Shown: positions 31,780-40,339 of the stretch, piece by piece
How the letters are laid out: each line of letters begins with the position of its first letter
Position numbering within the stretch: the stretch's first letter is position 1
Position numbers and translations under genes: made by a program
Assembly (NCBI GenBank): GCA_031553505.1
Contig: JAVBLP010000022.1
Coordinates: 1 to 64,000 of the forward strand
Reading direction: 5' to 3'
Source: JAVBLP01 sp031553505
Lineage (GTDB): Bacteria > Elusimicrobiota > Endomicrobiia > Endomicrobiales > Endomicrobiaceae
Length of the DNA: 64,000 bases
Notes under the pieces: generated by a model
The model's input: the letters and a program-made list of their open reading frames with translations, nothing else
Databases searched by the model: none
What the model was told of the DNA's origin: nothing

Positions 31780-33144
31780 GTGTTCAGAAAAAACCAGAAT
31801 ATTCACTTTGTAGGAATCGGCGGTTCGGGAATGTCGGGAATAGCCGAAGTTTTGATAAATCTCGGGCATAATGTTACGGGTTCCGATTTGAAAAAGACGG
31901 ACGTTACGGAACATTTAAAAGCTATCGGCGCGAAAATCTATATAGGCCACAGCGCCAAAAATATAAAGAACGCCGAAGTTGTCGTGACATCTACAGCCGT
32001 CAGTAAAGATAACCCCGAAGTTATCGCGGCGCTCAAAAACAAAATACCCGTTATACCGAGGGTGGAAATGCTCGGCGAGCTCGCAAGGCTTAAATACGCG
32101 GTAACAATTGCAGGCACTCACGGAAAAACTACTACTACTTCTCTTGCCGCGATGGTTCTGGATGAAGGCGGTTTAGACCCCACGATAGTTATCGGCGGAA
32201 GGCTAAAAAACCTTAAGACAAGCGCGCGGCTTGGCAGGGGGGAATACCTTGTCGCGGAAGCGGACGAATCAGACGGTTCTTTTCTAAAACTTTCCCCGGT
32301 TATAACCGTTGTTACAAACATAGATAACGACCATTTAGATTATTACGGCGACATGGATGCTTTGAAAGACGCTTTTGTGCGCCATGTCAACTGCATACCT
32401 TTTTACGGAGCCGCGATAATTTGTACGGATAATACCCTTGTAAACGAAATTATCCCCAAAATTACTAGAAAATACGTTACTTACGGGCTTACCGGAAAAC
32501 CCGATATCAAAGCCGTCAATATAAAAGTTTTAAAAGAGTGCACAAGTTTTGACGTTATGTATAAAGGCAAAAAAGCGGGTAACGTGTGCATAAGAATTCC
32601 CGGCAAACATAATATTTTAAACTCGCTTGCGGCAATCGGCGTAGGTTTGTGGCTCGGCATCCCTTTTAACCATATAGCAAACGGCATAAATAAATTTGAC
32701 GGCGTCGGCAGAAGGCTTGAAATAAAGGGTGAAAAAAACGGCATTACCGTGATTGACGATTACGGCCACCACCCGACCGAAGTGCAGGCGACTTTAAAAG
32801 CGATAAAACATTTCTGGCCTAAGAGAAAACTTACTGTGTTGTTCCAGCCGCACAGATACACAAGGACAAAAAACCTCTTTAACGAATTTGGCAAAAGCTT
32901 TGATTCAGCGGATTTTGTCAAAGTTTTAGACATTTATCCTGCCGGAGAAAAGCCGATAACTGGCGTTTCTTCCGATTTGATAGTAAACAGCCTTAAAAAG
33001 AACAAATGCCGCGTAGAGAAATTTGATACTTTGGAAGTTTTTTCGAAAACCCTTTCCGAAGGTGACATAGTGCTTACATTAGGCGCCGGGGACGTGTGGA
33101 AGAAAGGGGAAGAACTGCTGCAGTTAATAGGCAATAATAATTAA
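31780..33144 (+). CDS. murC: UDP-N-acetylmuramate--L-alanine ligase
   Basis: MurC adds L-alanine to UDP-MurNAc, the first stem-peptide step. The 454-residue product has the N-terminal HFVGIGGSGMSGIAEVL motif, the ATP loop GTHGKTTTTSL, the VAEADESDGSF segment and DDYGHHPTEVQATL. The start is GTG at 31780 with a GGAG site 8 bases upstream. It begins the murC-murB-ddl-ftsQ-ftsA-ftsZ run. Confidence 0.97.
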   Translation: MFRKNQNIHFVGIGGSGMSGIAEVLINLGHNVTGSDLKKTDVTEHLKAIGAKIYIGHSAKNIKNAEVVVTSTAVSKDNPEVIAALKNKIPVIPRVEMLGELARLKYAVTIAGTHGKTTTTSLAAMVLDEGGLDPTIVIGGRLKNLKTSARLGRGEYLVAEADESDGSFLKLSPVITVVTNIDNDHLDYYGDMDALKDAFVRHVNCIPFYGAAIICTDNTLVNEIIPKITRKYVTYGLTGKPDIKAVNIKVLKECTSFDVMYKGKKAGNVCIRIPGKHNILNSLAAIGVGLWLGIPFNHIANGINKFDGVGRRLEIKGEKNGITVIDDYGHHPTEVQATLKAIKHFWPKRKLTVLFQPHRYTRTKNLFNEFGKSFDSADFVKVLDIYPAGEKPITGVSSDLIVNSLKKNKCRVEKFDTLEVFSKTLSEGDIVLTLGAGDVWKKGEELLQLIGNNN

Positions 33145-33201
33145 ATAAGCGAATAGTTAAATTGCAAATTCCTGGCTCTGCAAGCCATAAAGGGGCATAA
33201 T

Positions 33202-34092
33202 ATTACCGGCGGTTTAGTAAAGAAATTATCTTTAAGCGGATGCGAAGTAACTGAGAATAAAAGTTTATCTGAGCTGTGTTCCTTTAAAACAGGCGGCCCT
33301 GCCGATTATTACGTTGAAATTCCGGATGAAAATGCTTTGGGCAGTTTTTTAAGGGAAGCGGCTGAAAATAATATTAAGTATTTTGTTTTGGGCGGCGGCA
33401 CAAACCTTCTTTTTGCGGATGAAGGCTACAGGGGCGCAATAGTAAAATTATCAGGCGATTTTGAAAGGATTGAGGTAAAAGGCGAAGAAATAATTTGCGG
33501 TTCCGCGGCATTATTACAAAAAGTTTTAAAAACCGCCATAGATAATAGCCTTATTGGGCTTGAAGCGGCCGCGGGAATACCCGGAACGGCAGGCGGCGCG
33601 GTTTTTGGAAATGCCGGAAGTTTCAAAAAGTGGATAGGCGAAGCGGTAAAAAGCGTTGAAGTTTATAAAAATGCAAAAAAAGAACTTATAAATAAAGAAA
33701 AAATCGGTTTTCAGTACAGAAAAAGCGGCCTTGAAAACTGCATAATAACAAAAATCAGCTTTTCCTTGAAAAAAGAAGCTGAAAATGATAGTTTAAAAGA
33801 GGTTTTAGAAAACGTACAAAAACGCTCAAAAACGCAGCCTTTGGATATGCCAAACGCGGGCAGTATTTTTAAAAATCCGGAAAATTTAAGTGCCGGAAAG
33901 CTTATTGAAGATTGCGGCTTAAAAGGCAAAACAGTCGGCGGCGCGCAGATTTCAAAGCTGCACGGAAATTTTATCGTGAATGCGGGCGGCGCAAAATCCT
34001 CGGATATTTTGAAACTTATCGATACCGTAAAAAATGAAGTAAAAAATAAATTCGGAATAAATCTGGAAACAGAGATAAAGATAATAAAATGA
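33202..34092 (+). CDS. murB: UDP-N-acetylenolpyruvoylglucosamine reductase, non-canonical start
   Basis: MurB reduces the enolpyruvyl group to make UDP-MurNAc, using FAD and NADPH. The homology runs from before CSFKTGGPADYYVE through YFVLGGGTNLLFADEGYRG, AGIPGTAGGAVFGNAG, RKSGL and NAGSIFKNP to AQISKLHGNFIVNAGGA. The catalytic Ser is in the NAGSIFKNP motif. The first in-frame ATG/GTG/TTG is TTG at 33337, which would delete about 45 residues including the SFKTGGPA flavin-binding segment. Between the in-frame TAG (33154-33156) and that point no standard start exists. ATT at 33202 has an AAAGGGG site 6 bases upstream and gives 296 residues, the usual length, so it is proposed as the start. The stop overlaps ddl as ATGA. 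Confidence 0.88.
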   Translation: MTGGLVKKLSLSGCEVTENKSLSELCSFKTGGPADYYVEIPDENALGSFLREAAENNIKYFVLGGGTNLLFADEGYRGAIVKLSGDFERIEVKGEEIICGSAALLQKVLKTAIDNSLIGLEAAAGIPGTAGGAVFGNAGSFKKWIGEAVKSVEVYKNAKKELINKEKIGFQYRKSGLENCIITKISFSLKKEAENDSLKEVLENVQKRSKTQPLDMPNAGSIFKNPENLSAGKLIEDCGLKGKTVGGAQISKLHGNFIVNAGGAKSSDILKLIDTVKNEVKNKFGINLETEIKIIK

Positions 34093-35000
34093 ATACAGAA
34101 AAATTAAAAAGCAAAAAAATAGGCGTTTTGTACGGAGGAATCTCCAGTGAGAGGGAGATTTCCTTGAAATCCGGCAAAGCCGTTTTAAAAGCGTTAAAAA
34201 AAATGAAGTTTAAAGCTGTCGGCATTGACGTTAAGCGGGATGCCGCGGAAAAGATAAAAAAAGCAAATATAGACATAGCTTATATAGTTCTTCACGGTCC
34301 GATGGGGGAAGACGGCGCCATACAGGGAATGCTGGAAGTTATGGGCATACCTTACACGGGCTGCGGAATATTTGCCAGCTCGGCTTCGATGGATAAAAAT
34401 ATTTCAAAAATTCTTTTTCAGTGCGAAGGTATTTTAACGCCGGAGTGGAAAACGCTAAGGAAGTTTGAACCGGTGCCGGAAATAAAGAAATATCCGGTAG
34501 TTGTTAAACCCGCGAAACAAGGTTCCGCCGTGGGCGTTACGATCGTTAAAAAACAGTCCGAATTTGCAAAAGCCGCGAAAGAAGCTTTCAAATATGATGA
34601 TGAAATACTGATTGAAGCGTTTGTTAAAGGCAAAGAGATTACGGCTGGCGTTTTAGACGGAAAAGCTTTGCCTGTCGTGGAAATCGTGCCTAAAGGCAAA
34701 TTCTACGATTATAAATCGAAATACCAAAAAGGCGGTTCCAAACACATAATTCCCGCGGGAATAAGCAAGAAGGCTTATGCTACAGCGCAAAATTACGCGG
34801 AAAAGATATTCAAAGCGTTTAAATGCCGCGCCGTTTCGCGCGTAGATATGATTGTGGATAAAAACGATAAGGTCTGGGTTCTGGAAAATAATACGATTCC
34901 CGGAATGACGGAAACGTCGCTTTTGCCCGATGAAGGCAGGGCCGCGGGCATAAGTTTTGAAGAGATGGTTTTAAAAATTCTTGCATGCTCGTCATGCTGA
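34089..35000 (+). CDS. ddl: D-alanine--D-alanine ligase
   Basis: Ddl makes the D-Ala-D-Ala dipeptide for the peptidoglycan stem. The 303-residue product has the ATP-grasp pattern: VLYGGISSEREISLKSG, VLHGPMGEDGAIQGMLE, VVKPAKQGSAVGVTIV, VLENNTIPGMTETSLLP. Its ATG overlaps the murB stop (ATGA), implying translational coupling. It sits between murB and ftsQ, as in many dcw clusters. Confidence 0.97.
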   Translation: MNTEKLKSKKIGVLYGGISSEREISLKSGKAVLKALKKMKFKAVGIDVKRDAAEKIKKANIDIAYIVLHGPMGEDGAIQGMLEVMGIPYTGCGIFASSASMDKNISKILFQCEGILTPEWKTLRKFEPVPEIKKYPVVVKPAKQGSAVGVTIVKKQSEFAKAAKEAFKYDDEILIEAFVKGKEITAGVLDGKALPVVEIVPKGKFYDYKSKYQKGGSKHIIPAGISKKAYATAQNYAEKIFKAFKCRAVSRVDMIVDKNDKVWVLENNTIPGMTETSLLPDEGRAAGISFEEMVLKILACSSC

Positions 35001-35013
35001 GCGGGAAATTATA

Positions 35014-35826
35014 ATGGCAAGAAAAAAATACTCTTACCGCAGAAGAGTCGTCATAAAACCAAGGTATTCAAACTCTTCAAGAAAAAGTAAAAAACTCGGC
35101 AAGTTTTTTGTTTACATGATACTGTTGTGCGCCGTATGTTTTTTAGTGTATCTTGGCGGCAAAAAAGCCGTGAGCTACGCGTACGCGGCGGACAGCATGG
35201 CGGTTAAAGACATAGAAATTACGGGCAATAAAAATATTACAAAATCCGAAATCAAAGAACTTCTGCCGTTTAAAATAGGCGACAATATACTGAAAATAGA
35301 TTTAGCTGAAGCCGAAAAAGAAATAATGAAAGTTAAGCCGGAGCTGCAAAGTATTTCGATTAACAGGCGTTGGCAGAAGATACGCATAAAGCTCTATGAA
35401 AGAACGCCGGAAGCATTTGTCGCGGGTGAAAAAGATATGATGGGCATAGATTTTGAAGGGCAGCCTTTTCCGCTTCGCGGCTTTATGAGCGGCATGAAAA
35501 TTCCCGTTATTGTAAGCAAAAACGGGGAAGAAAGAACGGAACTTTTGAAGTTTATAAAAACTTTTAAGCCGGTATGCAAAGATTTTATGGATAATATCTC
35601 CGAAATCAGGTTCAGCAATTCGGGTGATATAGTATTTATGACAAATGACGGCGCTTTAATCTACTGGGGCGACGAGCGAAGCGAACATACGCTCCATAAG
35701 TTTGATAAGTTCCGTAAAATATACGTTGACGCGATGGCAAAACACAAGCAGATTGAATATATAGACATGACATTTTACGATTTGGGCAGGGCTGTAGTAA
35801 AACCCAAAACAGAACAAATTATATAA
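35014..35826 (+). CDS. ftsQ: Cell division protein FtsQ
   Basis: The 270-residue product has a basic cytosolic N-terminus (RRRVVIKPRYSNSSRKSKK), one membrane helix (about 26-48), a POTRA domain (about 56-125; VKDIEITGNKNITKSEI and RRWQKIRIKLYERTPEAFV) and a periplasmic beta domain. FtsQ links early and late divisome proteins. The ATG at 35014 is chosen because the 33 bases upstream overlap the ddl end and encode no conserved residues. Position between ddl and ftsA supports the call. Confidence 0.92.
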   Translation: MARKKYSYRRRVVIKPRYSNSSRKSKKLGKFFVYMILLCAVCFLVYLGGKKAVSYAYAADSMAVKDIEITGNKNITKSEIKELLPFKIGDNILKIDLAEAEKEIMKVKPELQSISINRRWQKIRIKLYERTPEAFVAGEKDMMGIDFEGQPFPLRGFMSGMKIPVIVSKNGEERTELLKFIKTFKPVCKDFMDNISEIRFSNSGDIVFMTNDGALIYWGDERSEHTLHKFDKFRKIYVDAMAKHKQIEYIDMTFYDLGRAVVKPKTEQII

Positions 35827-35847
35827 CACGGATAAAGGAAACGAAAA

Positions 35848-37086
35848 ATGGCAAAACAGGTATTGATAGCAGGGCTCGACATCGGCAGCAACCAGGTGTG
35901 CTGCGTTGCAGGGGCGCGCGATGAAGACGCAAGGCTTATAAAGGTTTTGGGTTCTGCCGTTGTTCCGTGCAATGACGGGATAAAAGCCGGAGCAGTTATA
36001 AATATACAGGAAGCGGCTATGGCTATAGCCAGGGCTTTTGAAGATACCGAAAAAGCAGCCGGCAGCCAGATAAGCAATGTCGTTGTCGCGGTAAGGGGCA
36101 ACTTTGTAGAAGCCAGAAATTCAAAAGGCGTTGCCAATATCAACCATTCTAACAGGGAAATTACAGAAGAGACCGTTTCCAACGCTTTAGACAGCGCCAG
36201 AAAGATGATTAAAATAGATTCCGAACATGAAATACTTCAGATCGTCCCGCGAGAGTTTATACTTAACCAGCAGAGAGGCATACAAAATCCTATCGGCATG
36301 GAAGGGACTTTTATAGAAGTTGACGTGCACGCTTTAGTCGCGTCCAGCAGCAACATAGGCAATATTTTAAAAGCGATGAATTCCGTTGACGTTCCCTGCG
36401 ATGAAAAAGTTTACGGATATCTCGCGGCAAGCGACATACTTGTAACGAAAGAAGAAAAAGAGCTCGGCTGCCTTGTAGTTGATTTCGGCGGGCTTACTAC
36501 GGGCGTCGTGCATTACGCCGACGGCATAATCAGATACACAAACGAAATTCAGGTAGGTTCGGACTATATAACAAGGGACATAATGCACAAATTAAGAGCT
36601 TCTTTCGCGGTTTCTAAAGAAGTCAAAGAGATGTACGGCGCGGCTTTCGCGCACCCGGAACTTAAAAATTCAGAGTTTGAATACAGGGGCGCGGATGGCA
36701 GAAGCACCAGAAAATACGACAGGGCTCAGCTTGTCGAAATAATACAGCCGAGAATAGAGCAGATACTTTTTGTAATTGAAGACGTAATGAAAAAAAGCCC
36801 TTACGGCGGGCAGTTTTTATCGGGCGGGATAATCCTTACCGGCGGCGGAAGCCTGCTTGAAGGCTTGCCGGAAGCATTTGAAAAATATTTCGGATGTTCC
36901 GTAAGGGTCGGAGTACCTAATCCCGATAAAGTCGTAGGGCCTAACGAAATAGTCTCAAACCCTGTATATACAGCGGCGATAGGCGCCGTAGCTTCAACGC
37001 TTTCAAATTCATACGCAGTAACTCCAAGGTCTTCGGGAAGCGGTTTCTTTTCTAAAATAAGCAGATGGTTTGAGGAAACTTTCTAA
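35848..37086 (+). CDS. ftsA: Cell division protein FtsA
   Basis: FtsA is the actin-like protein that tethers FtsZ to the membrane. The 412-residue product shows the first phosphate loop IAGLDIGSNQVCCV, the 1C subdomain, the second loop VVDFGGLTTGVVHYADG and the adenosine motif ILTGGGSLLEGLPEAFE. The C-terminus ends in FFSKISRWFEETF, an amphipathic membrane-targeting helix. An AAAGGAAA site precedes the ATG, and ftsZ begins 1 base after its stop. Confidence 0.97.
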   Translation: MAKQVLIAGLDIGSNQVCCVAGARDEDARLIKVLGSAVVPCNDGIKAGAVINIQEAAMAIARAFEDTEKAAGSQISNVVVAVRGNFVEARNSKGVANINHSNREITEETVSNALDSARKMIKIDSEHEILQIVPREFILNQQRGIQNPIGMEGTFIEVDVHALVASSSNIGNILKAMNSVDVPCDEKVYGYLAASDILVTKEEKELGCLVVDFGGLTTGVVHYADGIIRYTNEIQVGSDYITRDIMHKLRASFAVSKEVKEMYGAAFAHPELKNSEFEYRGADGRSTRKYDRAQLVEIIQPRIEQILFVIEDVMKKSPYGGQFLSGGIILTGGGSLLEGLPEAFEKYFGCSVRVGVPNPDKVVGPNEIVSNPVYTAAIGAVASTLSNSYAVTPRSSGSGFFSKISRWFEETF

Positions 37087-37087
37087 A

Positions 37088-38176
37088 ATGAAAATAATTT
37101 TGCCTACGGAAAATTCCAACAGCGGCCAGCCCGCCATAATAAAAGTTATAGGCGTCGGCGGCGGCGGTTCTAACGCGGTTAACAGAATGATCGCTGCAAA
37201 TGTCAGCGGCGTTGAATTTATCGCGATTAATACGGACGTGCAGGTTTTAAGAGAGTCGGCCGCGCCTGTCAGGGTGCAGATAGGCGAAAGGATATCCAAG
37301 GGGCTCGGAGTAGGCGGAAATCCGTCGATTGGGCAGAAAGCGGCAGAAGAAAGCATGGACATAATCCGCGAGACCGTTAAAGGCGCGGACATGGTTTTTA
37401 TAACGGCCGGAATGGGCGGCGGAACGGGAACGGGCGCGGCGCCGATAGTCGCTCAGATAGCGCGGTCCGAAGGCATTTTAACCGTTGGCGTTGTTACAAA
37501 ACCTTTCGGCTTCGAAGGTGAAGTCAGAATGGCGCAGGCTGAAGAAGGCATAAATAATTTAAAAAATTATTCGGACACATTAATAGTCATTCCTAACGAA
37601 AGGGTTTTCAATGTTGTTGACGCCAGGATGTCAGCAAAAGCCCTGTATGAAATTATAGACGACGTTTTAAGGCAGAGCGTGCAGGCTATTACGGACGTTA
37701 TAACGGTGCCCGGCGAGATAAATATGGATTTTGCCGACGTTAAAACTATCATCAGCAATTCCGGCACGGCTTTAATAGGAATCGGCGAAACGGCAAGTTC
37801 AGACAATGTTAAAGAAGCAATAAGCAAAGCCATATCAAGCCCGCTTTTGGATAATTATGATATTTCACAGGCGCAGAAAATGCTTATAAACGTTACCACA
37901 AACGCAACGGTTTCCGCGATGAAACTAAAAGAAATAGGCGACGTTATAAAAGGCTATAATATGCACGGGCATATCTACTACGGGCACGCCATAGACAACA
38001 GGCTTGACGATAAAATAAAGATAACTATAATCGCCACAGGTTTTAAAAGCGATACTCCGGTGAAAAAAGATTTGGGGCAGGCGACCTTGTTTGATAACCA
38101 AGATTTGAGTGAACCGCAGGAGATGGATTTTTCAAAACCGGCCTATACTTACTGGAAAGTTAAAAAACTTAAGTAA
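37088..38176 (+). CDS. ftsZ: Cell division protein FtsZ
   Basis: FtsZ is the tubulin-like GTPase of the division ring. The 362-residue product has IKVIGVGGGGSNAVNRM, the GTP signature GGGTGTGAAP, and the T7 catalytic loop in GEINMDFADVKTI. The C-terminal linker is short, about 25 residues, and ends in FSKPAYTYWKVKKLK, which resembles but departs from the usual DxPAFxR peptide that binds FtsA and ZipA. The ATG at 37088 lies directly after the ftsA stop. Confidence 0.98.
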   Translation: MKIILPTENSNSGQPAIIKVIGVGGGGSNAVNRMIAANVSGVEFIAINTDVQVLRESAAPVRVQIGERISKGLGVGGNPSIGQKAAEESMDIIRETVKGADMVFITAGMGGGTGTGAAPIVAQIARSEGILTVGVVTKPFGFEGEVRMAQAEEGINNLKNYSDTLIVIPNERVFNVVDARMSAKALYEIIDDVLRQSVQAITDVITVPGEINMDFADVKTIISNSGTALIGIGETASSDNVKEAISKAISSPLLDNYDISQAQKMLINVTTNATVSAMKLKEIGDVIKGYNMHGHIYYGHAIDNRLDDKIKITIIATGFKSDTPVKKDLGQATLFDNQDLSEPQEMDFSKPAYTYWKVKKLK

Positions 38177-38177
38177 G

Positions 38178-38831
38178 ATGAACAAAAATATAGTTACAGA
38201 ACCTCTTTTTCCGTTCAAACATTTTACCACCGCCAAACTTTGCGGGAACATGAAAGACGTTTCCGCCAGGACAAGCCTTTTCAAACAGCTGCATTTAAAC
38301 CATGCGGATTTAATCTGCGCCAACCAAGTACACGGCAATGCCGTCAAAATCGTTTCAGGTAAAGATAAAGGGAAGTTTGTTGATAATTGCGACGGGCTTA
38401 TTACCTGTGAAAAAAATATAAGTTTGGGAATATTTACCGCGGATTGTATGCCGGTGCTTATGGCTTCAAAAGACGGAAATGCCAAAGCGGCGGTACACGC
38501 GGGCTGGAGAGGGCTTGCCGCCGGAATACTGGAAAACGCATTAAAGATATTTAAAGATGAATTTAAAGTCAGCCCGCAGGATATAAGCGTTTATATAGGC
38601 CCGCATATACGCAGGTGCTGCTATGAGGTTAACGATGATCTCGCAAAGGTATTTGACGCAAGGCTAAAGAACGGCAGACTGGATTTATCTGAAGCGGCAT
38701 TGAAAATTTTGGAAAAAAACAACGTGAAAGATATATTTATAAGCACCCGCTGCACAATGCATGAATCTGATTTTTACTCTTACAGAAGAGATAAAACGGC
38801 GGAAAGGCAGCTTACCGTGCTTGTTTGTTAA
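38178..38831 (+). CDS. pgeF: Peptidoglycan editing factor PgeF (YfiH/DUF152, laccase-domain family)
   Basis: The 217-residue protein has the metal-binding residues of the family: His in CANQVHGNAV, Cys in FTADCMPVL and His in AVHAGWRGLAAGIL, plus the IGPHIRRCCYEV loop. E. coli YfiH cleaves wrongly incorporated residues from UDP-MurNAc-L-Ser, which fits its place directly after ftsZ, where many bacteria also have it. The start is 38178, one base after the ftsZ stop. Its 3' end overlaps the convergent membrane-protein gene by 20 bp. Confidence 0.93.
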   Translation: MNKNIVTEPLFPFKHFTTAKLCGNMKDVSARTSLFKQLHLNHADLICANQVHGNAVKIVSGKDKGKFVDNCDGLITCEKNISLGIFTADCMPVLMASKDGNAKAAVHAGWRGLAAGILENALKIFKDEFKVSPQDISVYIGPHIRRCCYEVNDDLAKVFDARLKNGRLDLSEAALKILEKNNVKDIFISTRCTMHESDFYSYRRDKTAERQLTVLVC

Positions 38832-39702
38832 CTTCTTTTTCTATTTTTCTGGCATTCGCCAAAGAAACATCCAAACTGTCTAAATCAGCCGGCAAATCCA
38901 TACCTTCAAATTGACTAAAATCTCCAGCAGTCATTGCTCCTATATCAACGGACGTACCCATAAGGTGTTTAATGTTCTTGCGATTATAATATTTAACACT
39001 TTTTGCCGTTTGGTATGCGCCGTTAAGCGCATATTTGTTTAAGTCCGTACTCGGCGTTACATGAGAATCTTCATAAGAAAGATGTTTTAAAATCCCTCCT
39101 CTCGCAAAAATAATGAGCAACAGCAGCGTAATTAACACCGTAATCAATGATTTCCTTCTGTCAAACACTTCAATTTCTTTAGATTTCAATATAAACTTTA
39201 TAGTAAAACCAAAAAGAATGACGGTGGACAGTAAAATCATGGTGATGGGAATAATCATGGTGAGAAGGGCATTGTCATCAAAACTTAAAAAAATCGTGGC
39301 AAAATTTGCTATATAATCCATATCATGAAAAGATTTAAAATTTGTAAATATATGCGATGAGAAAGACGCAAACATCTGTAAAAAGAAAAGCAGTATAAAA
39401 ATAACTATATAATAAAGTTTCACCGCGCTGACCACAACGCGCGATATAATCGGGGTATCAAAAGCAAGTAAGACCGCAAAACATATAAATATAGGTATAT
39501 TGGCGTAAGCCGCAGCGGAAAGGTTAAATCTTAAGTTTTGCGCAAAAACCTTGAAAATATCAAATTTAGGCAAATTTTCCCAGAGGTATGTTTCATAGCT
39601 TAAAAAAAAGATAAAAGAAAGAAACGTCATAAGCAGAATAAAGAATACATTCAGAATTAATATCTTTTTAAGAAATGACATAAAACTATTTTCATTGTTC
39701 AT
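38812..39702 (-). CDS. LTA-synthase/phosphoglycerol-transferase-like membrane protein lacking a sulfatase domain
   Basis: The 296-residue product has five hydrophobic helices (about 9-30, 58-80, 88-112, 143-168 and 184-202). These are followed by FARGGILKHLSYEDSHVTPS and NKYALNGAYQTAKSV, a layout typical of the juxtamembrane segment that precedes the alkaline-phosphatase-like domain of LtaS-type and MdoB-type enzymes. That catalytic domain is absent: the frame stops about 95 residues later, inside the end of the convergent pgeF. It is either a truncated pseudogene-like remnant or a stand-alone membrane protein of the same origin. There is no clear ribosome site at the ATG (39702). Confidence 0.55.
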   Translation of the reverse strand: MNNENSFMSFLKKILILNVFFILLMTFLSFIFFLSYETYLWENLPKFDIFKVFAQNLRFNLSAAAYANIPIFICFAVLLAFDTPIISRVVVSAVKLYYIVIFILLFFLQMFASFSSHIFTNFKSFHDMDYIANFATIFLSFDDNALLTMIIPITMILLSTVILFGFTIKFILKSKEIEVFDRRKSLITVLITLLLLIIFARGGILKHLSYEDSHVTPSTDLNKYALNGAYQTAKSVKYYNRKNIKHLMGTSVDIGAMTAGDFSQFEGMDLPADLDSLDVSLANARKIEKEVNKQAR

Positions 39703-39783
39703 GCGGATATTTTAGTATTAAAAACATAATTTGTAAACAAAAACATGGCAGGAAAAAATAAAATAGGCTAAATTTTATTTAAT

Positions 39784-40293
39784 ATGCAAAATAAAGCGTT
39801 TGTTTTCATCATTGCCGCATTCCTTTTTGTATCTGCTGTTCCGCAGGCGGCGTTTGCCGCTTTTGGAAAAGCGGTAAAGAAAGATGACGTTTTTATATCA
39901 CAGTCAGATGTTAAAGCGTTAAATATGATTGATATTTCAAGCAAAATAATGATTGGTAATATAGATTTTACAACAACTTCTATATCAGCGGCACACGCGA
40001 ATAGCCATGAAAGCGGCAGTATGCCCGCAGCCATAAAAGTACAAAATGATACAAAGACGTTTTTTGATATAAAAAAGACTCCAAAAACCGCTGATACTGG
40101 TTTTTTTGTATCTCTTTTACAGGTAAATGAAATGACCTTAAACAGCCCTCCGCGAAGTAGCGCAATTTTATATTCAGTAAATATAGATAAACAATACTTA
40201 ATGCTGCTTTCATCGTTGCGTAAGGGCAGTATTCCGGCAGAGTTGAATGTTATCATGCAGGTTAATAGCGGTTTTTCTTTTCGGCTTGTTTAA
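39784..40293 (+). CDS. Small secreted hypothetical protein
   Basis: The 169-residue product has a good signal peptide (cleavage near AAFAA-FG). The mature part has no recognisable domain, no cysteines in the mature chain that I can see, and is rich in Ser, Thr and Lys. The 46-bp gap to the giant secreted protein gene suggests a shared transcript. The ribosome site is weak. I do not recognise the family; it could be a partner or chaperone of the giant protein, but that rests only on adjacency. Confidence 0.6.
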   Translation: MQNKAFVFIIAAFLFVSAVPQAAFAAFGKAVKKDDVFISQSDVKALNMIDISSKIMIGNIDFTTTSISAAHANSHESGSMPAAIKVQNDTKTFFDIKKTPKTADTGFFVSLLQVNEMTLNSPPRSSAILYSVNIDKQYLMLLSSLRKGSIPAELNVIMQVNSGFSFRLV

Positions 40294-40339
40294 ATAACAG
40301 GCCGAAATTTTTTTTATAGGCATACAATTGGAGATCACG

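Noticed and set aside
33337..34092. murB starting at TTG 33337
   Set aside because: It would remove about 45 conserved residues, including the SFKTGGPA segment, and has no ribosome site.
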